A stretch of 64,000 nt of DNA, from positions 1 through 64,000 of the forward strand of contig NZ_LANI01000018.1 in the NCBI RefSeq assembly GCF_000982415.1. Direction: 5' to 3'. A program made the position numbers and the translations under genes. Of the stretch, positions 9,297 through 17,713 are shown one piece after another. Each line of letters opens with the position of its first letter. Position 1 is the stretch's first letter. The notes beneath the pieces are model-generated. The model had not been told where the DNA came from and made no database searches. It was given only the letters and a program-made list of their open reading frames with translations. This DNA comes from Kiloniella litopenaei. Its GTDB lineage: Bacteria; Pseudomonadota; Alphaproteobacteria; Kiloniellales; Kiloniellaceae.

Positions 9297-9995
9297 TTAG
9301 CTAAGGAAAAATGAATTGTTGTCTGTTTTATAAAATTGTAATTGGCCTTGGATCTCTTTTCTTATGTTGATAGCTGTTTCGGTTAAGAGGCGTTCGAGAA
9401 GGCTTTTCCTCTCTCCTTGATAGGGGGCAAGTACTTTTAGTTCAATGCCGCGCTGCTCAAAGCCATCAGGCTTATAATAATTCACGCCGCCCTCAAGATT
9501 TATATAGCAGCGAGCTTCAAGTTGGCGACAGATTTCTTCGATCCTTTGTTGTCCTCTAAGTTCAGTTGGAATCTTCAAAGAAGAAGATCGAATTAACTGA
9601 GGTCGATAATCAAGGGCCTTCAAAGTGTAGTCGATGGTATCCTCTAGGTAATCAACGACTGACCCTTGGGTGTTGCATATGAAAGATGACAACTCTTCAA
9701 AATTCGCTAGATTTTGAAAGATATGAGGATAAGAGTTGATCTGCTGCTTTATGATTTCGTCGGCATCATTAGCAAACTGTTGAGACAGTATTAGGCTATG
9801 ATAATCAGATTTGGTGAGGGGCAGGGTGAACCAGCCTTGTGTCCCATCCTGCTTAGTAAATTTGTTCCTGTGAACCCATCCTCTTCTTGGAAATTGAACG
9901 CAATCCAGAAGGACAAAAATATCAGCGGCGGCTGCCAGGCGATAGTAGCCGGCATAGGGAAAGAAGTAGGGCTGCATAATTGCCACTGAGGTCAT
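9297..9995 (-). CDS. WbqC-like family protein
   Basis: The N terminus [20 protein letters not shown] followed by [20 protein letters not shown] is the signature of the WbqC-like family (PF08889), proteins found in O-antigen and other surface polysaccharide clusters. Length of 232 residues matches. The biochemical function is not securely established. The gene follows the acetyltransferase by 4 bases and is followed by the propeller gene after 11 bases, so the three form an operon. Its presence supports reading the block as a surface or flagellar glycan locus. Confidence 0.88.
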
Positions 9996-9999
9996 CGGT

Positions 10000-10662
10000 T
10001 TATATGCGTCTTAATTTAGAGCTTGGAATTCTGGCAAGGTCGGCTGCATTGGCGACAAAAACATTCTCGTCTTCTGTATCTTTCAAAATTATGCAACCAG
10101 CACCAATGACGTTGGCTTGGCCTATGTTGATATTGTCCCGAAGCGTGGCATTCACGCCGATGAAGGTATAGGCGCCTACGTGGACTGAGCCAGAGATCAC
10201 AACGTGCGAGGCAATAAAGCAGTTATCTTCGATAGTGGAGTGGTGGCCAATATGATTACCACTCCAGAGATACACATTGTCCCCGATTGTGACGAAGGGC
10301 TGAATAGTATTGTCTTCTAGGATAAGGCAGTTTTCACCGTATTGAATGTCGGGAAAGGTCGTCGCTCGACTAGATAGATAGCTTGCGAGTTGATATCCCT
10401 TGGCTTTACAGGACTTTACTTTTTCTGCTCGTAATTTGTTCACACCTGTAAAGCTAACAGCAACAAACATGCTATGGTCTGTTGTTGAGTACTTGTTCTC
10501 TATCTCTTCAAAGGGAATAACAGGTAAGCCAAAGATTTCCGCTTCGGTGATGTAATCTGCATCGACTGTAAAGGCGACGGGTTGGTAATCACTGTCGTGT
10601 TCAAACATGTAATAGACAAGCTCGGCTACTTGCCCATTTCCGAAAATGATCAGCTTTTCCAT
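10000..10662 (-). CDS. NeuD-like sugar O-/N-acyltransferase (left-handed beta helix)
   Basis: An N-terminal Rossmann-like segment (MEKLIIFGNGQVAELVYYMF) binds the sugar nucleotide in the PglD/NeuD family, and hexapeptide repeats follow from about residue 110 (for example ENCLILEDNTIQPFVTIGDNV and the VHVGAYTFIGVNATL region). The His in GNHIGHHSTIEDN is at the position of the family's catalytic histidine. Length is 220 residues. These enzymes acetylate or formylate amino or hydroxy groups of nucleotide sugars. It heads the three-gene minus-strand run with WbqC and the propeller protein. Confidence 0.83.
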   Translation of the reverse strand: MEKLIIFGNGQVAELVYYMFEHDSDYQPVAFTVDADYITEAEIFGLPVIPFEEIENKYSTTDHSMFVAVSFTGVNKLRAEKVKSCKAKGYQLASYLSSRATTFPDIQYGENCLILEDNTIQPFVTIGDNVYLWSGNHIGHHSTIEDNCFIASHVVISGSVHVGAYTFIGVNATLRDNINIGQANVIGAGCIILKDTEDENVFVANAADLARIPSSKLRRI

Positions 10663-10756
10663 TTCAAGTTCCTGATGGTTGTTACTAGCTACAACAGCAT
10701 GCCCGAATAACTCTTAAAACTAAGATAAGATTTTTGTCTAACTCTATTGTTAAAGC

Positions 10757-11507
10757 TTAAATATTGGATAGAGGCAGAATGAGCTTCAATTTGTTTTCTT
10801 TGGTTTCATTAAGAGCTTTCCAAAGATAATTTGTGTATCCACTTGCCATCAGATTGTCTGCGTGTTTAGCCAAATCTTGGGATGTCATATAGCCCATTCG
10901 CCAGGTGATTTCTTCGTGGTAGGCTATTTTTATCTCCTGTCGGTTTTCAACGGACCTCACAAAAGCAGAGGCGTTATGAGGGGAGCCTACCGTACCTGGA
11001 TCTAGCCAAGCATGCCGCGACCTTAGTTGTTTGACCTGCAGTTGACCATACCATTTGTTTATATCGGTGATATGTTTCTCATTGTTGAGGCCTAGTTTGT
11101 CATCTCGAGCAACTTTAACGACTTGATTGTCGTCGTAATAAAGACCAATGAGAGCATAGTTCGTTTTTGGGTTTATTTGGTTTCTTTTCTATTTCGGTAC
11201 CCAGTCTTTTTTCAGCAAGGGAGATAACACTGTAATTTTCGGGATCGTTCTCTCGATAGGTAAAAACGTTGCTCCTGATCTGGGTTGTTTGTCGGTTTAT
11301 AATAACCGTGTAAGACCATTCCCTAATAATGCTTGAAAAGCATGGAGGTATTCTTTTGTTGTCATGATTTGCATATCTCTGATACCGGATAGCATCAGGG
11401 TTGTCAGGGGAAAGTATATCATTGGTTTGTCATAACTGTTTACTGACAACGCGCGTAATAGGGTAAAGGTGACTACCAGTTCCACCTGCTAAAATAATTC
11501 CTTTCAC
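10757..11507 (-). pseudogene. rfbA: Degraded glucose-1-phosphate thymidylyltransferase (rfbA remnant)
   Basis: Translated pieces in different frames match RfbA in order. From GTG at 11507 the frame reads [16 protein letters not shown], then ITRVVSKQL and a stop. A second frame resumes with [15 protein letters not shown] and FQALLGNG. The expected LPV between SKQL and YDKP is lost, consistent with a short out-of-frame deletion. The middle of the enzyme is missing. RENDPENYSV and KPNKPK follow in another frame, then NYALIGLYYDD, HITDINKWYG, HAWLDPGT and ITWRMGY run open to the stop at 10757. The nucleotidyltransferase is therefore inactive. It marks a lost dTDP-sugar pathway at the edge of the glycan block. 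Confidence 0.85.
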
Positions 11508-11558
11508 CCCCCCTAAACCTAAATCACTTTGTTCTTAGTTGACTGATCCTAATTGAAA

Positions 11559-12068
11559 TTAGTGTACCGGATGGCGCACGTTATATTTTTCTGAATTTAA
11601 AATATGCTGCCAAGCCTGTTTTTTCTCTGTGTCTATAAAAACGGGGGCTCTTAGGTTAACAGTTTTTTGAATAGAATCCGGGGTTTGGCGGAGAGTTGTA
11701 ACTAGCATTATAGCCAAGTTTTCTGGTGCAATCGCATATTGATTCATTGCTCCCGCGAGATCTTTATCTTCAATCTCTCCACTGCTCAGATCATAAGGTT
11801 TCAGAATGAAGGTGAGATCAGCTTCGTCAACTGATTGCAAAAGCATGTATCCGTCCAATAGAGCATGTGAAGGCACAGATAGACCGTATTCTTTATACTC
11901 GGAGAATCCTACAATACCTTGGGGTAGCTTGATGGTTTTGTCACGATCGATTTCCATCACCCCGAAACGGGTTTTCAGCGTAATTACGTTATTTGACACT
12001 TCTTCTGCCTTCGGCATTGTGATCCCGGCGAAATTTTGATCTGTATAATTTGTTTCCAAGTCCAACAT
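11559..12068 (-). CDS. fliW: Flagellar assembly factor FliW
   Basis: FliW binds flagellin and antagonises the RNA-binding regulator CsrA, coupling flagellin synthesis to export. Conserved segments are TRFGVMEIDRDKTIKLPQGIVGF, with the LPxGIxGF signature around residues 47-53, and LRAPVFIDTEKKQAWQ near the C terminus. A longer TTG start at 12095 exists, but AGAGAGG precedes the ATG at 12068 at good spacing, giving 169 residues. It is the last gene of the flgI-to-fliW run, 65 bases after flgL. CsrA, its expected partner, is encoded at 33310-33537. Confidence 0.9.
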   Translation of the reverse strand: MLDLETNYTDQNFAGITMPKAEEVSNNVITLKTRFGVMEIDRDKTIKLPQGIVGFSEYKEYGLSVPSHALLDGYMLLQSVDEADLTFILKPYDLSSGEIEDKDLAGAMNQYAIAPENLAIMLVTTLRQTPDSIQKTVNLRAPVFIDTEKKQAWQHILNSEKYNVRHPVH

Positions 12069-12133
12069 AATGGCCTCTCTAGTCACAATAGGCAACCATG
12101 ATTAACGAATAGTAAGCGTGAAATCACAAAGGC

Positions 12134-13054
12134 TTATCTAAGGTAATTTAATAGGGTTGTTTCGTTTATTCGCGTTAAGCTGATATAGGAAGCCTGAAGC
12201 TGTACCTGATCAAAGGCGAGTTTACTGGTTGCTTCGGCAACATCCACATCTTCAATACCGGAAATTGTATTTTGGACGTAGGTCTTAAAATCGGCGTGAT
12301 TTTTATTGGCGCCTTCCAAAACGGTCAACTGTGCGCCTATTTGGCTTCGGAAGGCAGCAACGCCATCAAGCGAAGTTTGGAGCAAGTCGTAGGCTTCCTG
12401 TAAGACAGTGGTATCATTATTGTTTCCCGCGTACTCAACATAGGCGAGGCTTCTGAGGATTTTCTCAAATGTCGGATCATCAGCTGTAATGCCATAGGTT
12501 AGTGTAGCATCCTGATCAATTCTGTTGCTGAGTTTGACATTATCGCCATCATAGTAATCAAAGTCCGCAGTAAAAGTACCTGGTAAGCCTGCTTGCGGCG
12601 TATAGGCCGGGTCGGAAACGTCAACAGGTGGGGTGTCGGTCAGACTTCCAGAAAAAAGATACCGCCCTTCGTGTTGAGCATTCATCAAAGCGGTGATTTC
12701 CTGTCGAAAGCTGACGGCGAACTGATCCAGTGGAATTTCCTGAATGTTTGAACTGTTCAGGCCGTTAAGTACGTCACTGAGCAGATTTGTAATTCGCGCA
12801 GACATGGTTGCCATGTTGCTGTCCATAATCTCCAGCCTTGTTTTCGTGGTCTGGATGTTACGTTCAAATTGTGTCGTACGGACATTGTCGCGTTGTAAGC
12901 TGACAAGCTCTAGGGCCTGCGCTGAAATATTTGTGTATTCCTGCGTGATTTTACCGCTGGCGATCTGAACGGTTCTATCGGAAACTTTGGCCTGTGTAGA
13001 GGCCATGTTTGTGTGCAATAGTTGATTTTGAGCATAACTGGAAACGCGAATCAT
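12134..13054 (-). CDS. flgL: Flagellar hook-filament junction protein FlgL (HAP3)
   Basis: FlgL joins the hook-associated FlgK ring to the filament. The flagellin-like N-terminal helix MIRVSSYAQNQLLHTNM and the C-terminal helix VAEATSKLAFDQVQLQASYISLTRI are the D0/D1 parts that polymerise. Length of 306 residues is standard. It follows flgK by 12 bases and is transcribed with it. No signal peptide is present, as expected for a flagellar type III export substrate. Confidence 0.93.
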   Translation of the reverse strand: MIRVSSYAQNQLLHTNMASTQAKVSDRTVQIASGKITQEYTNISAQALELVSLQRDNVRTTQFERNIQTTKTRLEIMDSNMATMSARITNLLSDVLNGLNSSNIQEIPLDQFAVSFRQEITALMNAQHEGRYLFSGSLTDTPPVDVSDPAYTPQAGLPGTFTADFDYYDGDNVKLSNRIDQDATLTYGITADDPTFEKILRSLAYVEYAGNNNDTTVLQEAYDLLQTSLDGVAAFRSQIGAQLTVLEGANKNHADFKTYVQNTISGIEDVDVAEATSKLAFDQVQLQASYISLTRINETTLLNYLR

Positions 13055-13066
13055 CTATTTTTCTCC

Positions 13067-14944
13067 TTAGGCGAGCTCTATAACGGTATCAAGCATCTCG
13101 CCTGTAATCTGTATTACACGTGCAGCGGCGTTATAGGCGTTTTGAAAAACCACCATGTTGGCAAGTTCTTCGTCCATATTTACACCGGATTCATTTTGCA
13201 TTTTTATTTGTAAGTCCCCGGCAAGGGAGCTTTGAAATGAGAGAGAGTTTTCTGCTGATTGTGCGACGGTGGCGCTATAGGATAGCATGACCCCAGCATA
13301 ACCACTTATTGTTGTTGAGGTTACATCAGGTCCATTGGACACGCCATTAAACGTGTAGTTCTGTTCAAAAACACTGGCTAGCTGAAGAGCAACATCATTA
13401 TTGCCTGGTCCTAACGCATAGTTAGGGGGCGTGCCACTTAGGCTCCCTCGTGAAATATTTGAGGGTGTGTCAATCATGTCTTGTCGTACGACAAGACCGG
13501 AGGAAATTCCGGTTTGACTACCTTGACCTGCAACGGCTGGTACTGTTGTTGAAAGCTGTGGCGTTACAAAGAAATCATTTAAACCAAAGAAATTTGAAAA
13601 GCCGTTGTAGTTTTCGTTTACAGTATCGCCATCTGCATCGTACTGAATAACCGAATCCCCGGCATTTGTTGCCGCACCAGTATCTTTGAAAGCCAGACGT
13701 ACGTTGCTATTTAATTTGATTTCCAATCGGCCATCGGCATCAAAACCTGCGGTACCGTTAGCACCAAGAAAGGTATTGATAGCGGTCTGGACAGCAGCCG
13801 GCGTTGTCGCGCCCGCTGTAATCGTGCCCATGCCACCGACCATGGCGCCGGTTGAATCTAGCAATACCATGTTAACATCACTACCAATGGTCATCGCTTG
13901 GGCTGTGTTTGGGAAAGATCTTGAACCAAGCATCGTGGCTGGGTCAAGTGCACCCGTCCCCAATCCCATGGGTGTATTGGCCCCTCTATTGTGGGCGCGA
14001 TTTACTTGATCACGCAAAGCAGCTGACATTTGGTCGAGCTGATTTGTCATGGATGGTAGGATTGTATCACGTGCTTTGAATAGCGCGCCGAGCTTTCCAC
14101 TCGTAATGCTTGATGTTATGTCGTTTGCTGCAGAGGGAGTTGTCCCTGCATTTAAGTGAATGCCATCCAAAACAGCGGGGTAACTTTCATCGGCGGTAAT
14201 AAGTGTAGTCTGTCGGAAAGAAAGATCAGCTTGAAAGCTGCCGCTAATCAGCGTGTGTCCCGTTTTTGTTAAGACATTGACTTGATTTTTGTCCGTAACA
14301 AAATATTGGATATCCATATATTCGGCGAGCTTATCAATAGCTTGATCTCGTTTGTCTTCCAGATCTCCTGTTGGTAGCCCTAATGCAGTCTGACCGGGAA
14401 TTGTGCCGTTGATTTCAGCGATAATAACCAGTTGTTGTTCAATATCATCTACGGCTTGCTTAATTTCTGCATCAGCACGCATGCGTTCAGCTTGAACAGT
14501 ATCAGCCATATCGCGAATACGCTGGGCTAAAATCGTACCATTGTTTACTGACGTAAAGTAATTTGCTGAAATTTCGGGACTGCTTCCCAGGGTTTCCAGA
14601 GATGCATTGAATTTATCAATAAGATCACCAACAGAATTTTTATTTGCAACTGATCCAAACATCTGTTGAATGCGGTTCAGATAGTTGCTTTCTGTCTGTA
14701 TAGAGGCAAGCGTCGTTGTTTCTTCTCTGAAATCCCTCTGAATCAGGGTGTTTACATTACGTCTGATCGTATCAGCTGTTACACCAGCGCCAACGCCAGC
14801 AATAACCTGTGTTTCCTGTAAAAGAACCTTACGGGAATAATTCGCGTTATTGATGTTTGCCAGGTTTGATGAGGTAACCGCCAGAGCATTCTGGTTTACC
14901 TTTAATCCTGTGAGCGCGTTGTTCATTGCGATGGTTAGCGACAT
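13067..14944 (-). CDS. flgK: Flagellar hook-associated protein FlgK (HAP1)
   Basis: The N terminus MSLTIAMNNALTGLKVNQNA with LAVTSSNLANINNANYSRK is the rod/hook-family D0 signature, and the C terminus GVNMDEELANMVVFQNAYNA with ARVIQITGEMLDTVIEL is its partner helix. Length is 625 residues, typical of FlgK. It forms the first junction layer on the hook. The gene lies between flgN, whose product is its export chaperone, and flgL. Confidence 0.95.
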   Translation of the reverse strand: MSLTIAMNNALTGLKVNQNALAVTSSNLANINNANYSRKVLLQETQVIAGVGAGVTADTIRRNVNTLIQRDFREETTTLASIQTESNYLNRIQQMFGSVANKNSVGDLIDKFNASLETLGSSPEISANYFTSVNNGTILAQRIRDMADTVQAERMRADAEIKQAVDDIEQQLVIIAEINGTIPGQTALGLPTGDLEDKRDQAIDKLAEYMDIQYFVTDKNQVNVLTKTGHTLISGSFQADLSFRQTTLITADESYPAVLDGIHLNAGTTPSAANDITSSITSGKLGALFKARDTILPSMTNQLDQMSAALRDQVNRAHNRGANTPMGLGTGALDPATMLGSRSFPNTAQAMTIGSDVNMVLLDSTGAMVGGMGTITAGATTPAAVQTAINTFLGANGTAGFDADGRLEIKLNSNVRLAFKDTGAATNAGDSVIQYDADGDTVNENYNGFSNFFGLNDFFVTPQLSTTVPAVAGQGSQTGISSGLVVRQDMIDTPSNISRGSLSGTPPNYALGPGNNDVALQLASVFEQNYTFNGVSNGPDVTSTTISGYAGVMLSYSATVAQSAENSLSFQSSLAGDLQIKMQNESGVNMDEELANMVVFQNAYNAAARVIQITGEMLDTVIELA

Positions 14945-14988
14945 AATGTCCTCAAATCTTATTTCTTATTTAATCAACAATTCAAAAA

Positions 14989-15453
14989 TTAGAGGCACTG
15001 ATTTAAGTGCATAGGTGCTGTTGTTTGTGTTGATTGTGCCTTTTGCGCGGCAAGGACACCTGCTTGCGAATAACTTGTACTGCTTTTGACTTTTTGCTCT
15101 TGAACGGCTTCTACAACAGCTTGCATCAGGCGCTCATTGCTTGTTTTTGCCGCTAGAAGTGCAGTTTCATTCTCGCTAACAGTTGTGTTGAGCAGCTGAA
15201 TAACATCCCGCAGTTCTTCTTTCAGGAGAGGGTCGAGATGCTGCATGAAAGATGGGTCTTTCTTAAGTTGGGAAGAGCCCTGTTCATATGCATTCACAAG
15301 AACGAGTTTCTGTTCTTGTAGTTGGCTCATTTCCTTGATCTTCATTGCACGAAGGAGCTCAATTTCCCGGCTCATGACTGAAACAAGGCCTTTAACTGTT
15401 GCAATGACACTGTGAACAGTTGTTTCCGGTGTGTTTTGTGTTGCTGTAGTCAT
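14989..15453 (-). CDS. flgN: FlgN-family flagellar export chaperone
   Basis: This 154-residue, mostly helical protein has the FlgN-like pattern of an N-terminal helix with IATVKGLVSVMSREIELLRAMKI followed by EQKLVLVNAYEQG. FlgN chaperones FlgK and FlgL, and the gene sits directly upstream of flgK. Its ATG abuts the stop of the rod-binding protein gene (TAAATG) with GAGG as the ribosome site. FlgN sequences diverge greatly, so the assignment rests on pattern plus position. Confidence 0.82.
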   Translation of the reverse strand: MTTATQNTPETTVHSVIATVKGLVSVMSREIELLRAMKIKEMSQLQEQKLVLVNAYEQGSSQLKKDPSFMQHLDPLLKEELRDVIQLLNTTVSENETALLAAKTSNERLMQAVVEAVQEQKVKSSTSYSQAGVLAAQKAQSTQTTAPMHLNQCL

Positions 15454-15777
15454 TTAAACCTCCTGCAGCTTCATGATTTCGCGATAGACAGCATCGGAAA
15501 TTCCGATACCACCTGATTCGGCAAGAGATTTTCCGTACTCTTGAACCATGAGAGAACGAAAAATTTTCTCTCCAGAACCACCACCCATGGGACCATCGGT
15601 TGGCAGGTTCTCAAAAATGGGTGTTAACATTTGGGTTAGAAAAACGGCTTCAAAGTCTTTGGCGGTTGCCATCGCTTCGGCTTCGCTTTTCGGTTTCATG
15701 CTGGCAAGGGATTGGGCTTTACCAACAATCGTTTCGTTGATGACGTTATCTGCGTATGTCTGTGTATCAATTAGCAT
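15454..15777 (-). CDS. flgJ: Rod-binding protein, FlgJ N-terminal domain only
   Basis: The 107-residue protein contains the rod-binding domain (AKDFEAVFLTQMLTPIFENL, GGSGEKIFRSLMVQEYGK) and lacks the C-terminal muramidase of enterobacterial FlgJ, as is usual in alphaproteobacteria. It caps the growing rod in the periplasm. Its ATG overlaps the flgI stop in TAATG, so the two are translationally coupled. A separate peptidoglycan hydrolase would be needed for rod passage and is not encoded next to it. Confidence 0.9.
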   Translation of the reverse strand: MLIDTQTYADNVINETIVGKAQSLASMKPKSEAEAMATAKDFEAVFLTQMLTPIFENLPTDGPMGGGSGEKIFRSLMVQEYGKSLAESGGIGISDAVYREIMKLQEV

Positions 15778-16931
15778 TATAACAACTCAATATCAGCTTG
15801 AAGAGCACCAGCTGCTTTGATGCTTTGTAAAATTGCGATCATGTCTCTTGGGCCAACACCCAGTGCGTTCAGGCCATTTACGACTTCTTGCAAAGTTACT
15901 CCGGACGGAAGAAGGGCTAGGCGTTTGTCGCTGTCGTCATCAATTTCAATTTCTGTGCGGTCAACGACTTCTGTTGTGCCCGTGTTGGAAAAGGCATTTG
16001 GCTGGCTGACTTGTGGTGTCTCTGTTATGCGAACGGTCAGGTTGCCCTGGGCAATGGCGACCGTACTGATACGAACATCATTACCGATAACAATGACGCC
16101 TGATTTTTCATCGATCACTACTTTCGCAGGGGTATCGACGCGTACTGGCAATTGTTCGATGTCTGTCAACATGGCAACGGTGTTGCCTCTGTAGCGTTCA
16201 GGAACATCCAGCTGAACGGTAGAGGGGTCTGTGCTGATAGCAGAGTTGCCGCCAAGTTGTGTATTTATTGCCTGTGCGATACGTCTAGCTGTTGTAAGGT
16301 CAGGGTTTTTAAGGGCAATTTTTACACTCTGAAGCTCTTTCAGGTCGAAATCAATTTCTCGCTCAACAATTGCGCCGTTTGAAATTCGCCCTACTGTCGG
16401 AACTCCTCGGGTAATGGTTTCCGCATTACCGCCAGCGCTAAAGCCGTTAATGGCGATCGGCCCTTGGCCAACTGCGTAAACTTCCCCGTCGGCACCCATC
16501 AGCGGAGTTACAAGTAGCGTACCCCCTTGTAAGCTCTCTGCTGTTCCAATGGCTGAGACAGTCATATCTATCCGCGTGCCTTGGCGTGCGAAAGGGGGGA
16601 GATTGGCGGTGATCATGACCGCGGCAACATTATCGGTATCAAGATCGTTATCCCGGGCATTGACGCCCAAACGCTGTAACACGCCGATAAGGCTTTCACG
16701 TGTAAAGACGGCATCGTCAATGTCATCACCCGTGCCGTTTAGGCCAACAACCAATCCATAACCAACTAAAAGGTTATCTCGAATGCCTTCAAAATTGGCG
16801 ATATCTTTAATTCGTGATTGAGCAGAGGCGTCTGATACTTGAACAGCAAATGATACCAGCAATGTGCCCAAGAGGACTGTTGCTCTGTATAAAATGGTTA
16901 TATGTTGTACTAAGCTCATTCTTCTACCCAT
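15777..16931 (-). CDS. flgI: Flagellar P-ring protein FlgI
   Basis: FlgI forms the periplasmic P ring. The mature part begins around SRIKDIANFEGIRDNLLVGYGLVVGLNGTGD, the family signature, after a Sec signal peptide ending near ASAQ. A TTG start at 16967 is open, but the sigma-54 element predicts transcription starting near 16979, leaving almost no leader for it. The ATG at 16931 is preferred, with 16919 as alternative (GGTAGA before it). This gives 384 residues. It is the first gene of the flgI-flgJ-flgN-flgK-flgL-fliW run. Confidence 0.93.
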   Translation of the reverse strand: MGRRMSLVQHITILYRATVLLGTLLVSFAVQVSDASAQSRIKDIANFEGIRDNLLVGYGLVVGLNGTGDDIDDAVFTRESLIGVLQRLGVNARDNDLDTDNVAAVMITANLPPFARQGTRIDMTVSAIGTAESLQGGTLLVTPLMGADGEVYAVGQGPIAINGFSAGGNAETITRGVPTVGRISNGAIVEREIDFDLKELQSVKIALKNPDLTTARRIAQAINTQLGGNSAISTDPSTVQLDVPERYRGNTVAMLTDIEQLPVRVDTPAKVVIDEKSGVIVIGNDVRISTVAIAQGNLTVRITETPQVSQPNAFSNTGTTEVVDRTEIEIDDDSDKRLALLPSGVTLQEVVNGLNALGVGPRDMIAILQSIKAAGALQADIELL

Positions 16932-16988
16932 TGTTTGGTTGGTTTTTGGTGTTAATGAAAGAACCAACGCGATGTTCTTAGTACCTTA

Positions 16989-17005
16989 TGCGAATTTCGT
17001 GCCAA
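16989..17005 (-). promoter_or_regulatory. Sigma-54 type promoter before flgI
   Basis: On the minus strand the sequence TTGGCACGAAATTCGCA has GG and GC exactly ten bases apart and matches the -24 consensus TTGGCACG fully and the -12 element with one change. It lies 58 bases before the flgI ATG. The divergent gene fliX shares the intergenic region. Confidence 0.8.
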
Positions 17006-17181
17006 TATTATTTGACCTTGACGATTGGTATGAAACTGCCAATTTATAAGGAATAATTTTGCTTCTGAATAAGAGCTGGGTAACAATGGTGCTATTGATT
17101 TGGTAAAACTTGCCCATCGGAAGACAAATTTTATCGAGAACCTAACGTTCACCTGTAGTTAGATTAGGTAATAGGCTTGAA

Positions 17182-17598
17182 ATGAAGATTAGAACGGGAT
17201 CATCCGTCACACCAGCCGCAGGTTCGAAGTCTAAACGCAAGGCTTCGGGAGTAGGGGGCAGTTTTAGTGATGCTTTGGAGGCCGGCGCCGGGGATTCTGT
17301 TTCCGATACAAGTGGAGTGTCTGCTGCTGGTGGGGTGAGTGGCCTGCTTTCGATTCAAGAAGTACCTGATGCCCTAACAGGCAAACAGAAGGCAAAAAAA
17401 CAAGCTGAAGATATCCTGGATGAACTGGAAGAATTGCGGCTTGGTTTGTTGTTCGGGTCGATACCTGTTTGGCGTTTGGAAAAAATCGAATCGCTCGTTG
17501 CGCAGCGAAGAGAGCAAATTAATGATCCTCGACTCCTGGAGATTTTGAATGAAGTCGAGGTTCGTGCCGCCGTAGAGCTCGCTAAATTAGGGCGATAA
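17182..17598 (+). CDS. fliX: Flagellar assembly protein FliX
   Basis: FliX is an alphaproteobacterial flagellar regulator that couples early basal-body assembly to late gene expression through FlbD in Caulobacter. The 138-residue protein has a Ser/Gly-rich N terminus beginning MKIRTGS and the conserved C-terminal part with ILDELEELRLGLLFG and LLEILNEVEVRAAVELAKL. It is divergent from flgI, the same arrangement as in Caulobacter. No FlbD gene is visible in the window. Confidence 0.88.
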   Translation: MKIRTGSSVTPAAGSKSKRKASGVGGSFSDALEAGAGDSVSDTSGVSAAGGVSGLLSIQEVPDALTGKQKAKKQAEDILDELEELRLGLLFGSIPVWRLEKIESLVAQRREQINDPRLLEILNEVEVRAAVELAKLGR

Positions 17599-17652
17599 TC
17601 CTCTGTTTTTAATCGCATAAATAGAAATAAGCATTAATTCTTCATGACAAAC

Positions 17653-17680
17653 TTGTCGTGACAGGGAAATTCCCTATACT
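17653..17680 (+). promoter_or_regulatory. Sigma-70 type promoter before dksA
   Basis: TTGTCG (17653-17658) and TATACT (17675-17680) are separated by 16 bases. The spacer holds the perfect 11-base palindrome GGGAAATTCCC (17664-17674), which could be an operator. The ATG of dksA is 34 bases after the -10 box. Confidence 0.55.
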
Positions 17681-17713
17681 GCACGCCCAAATTGCCAATT
17701 TATGGGGGTTGCC

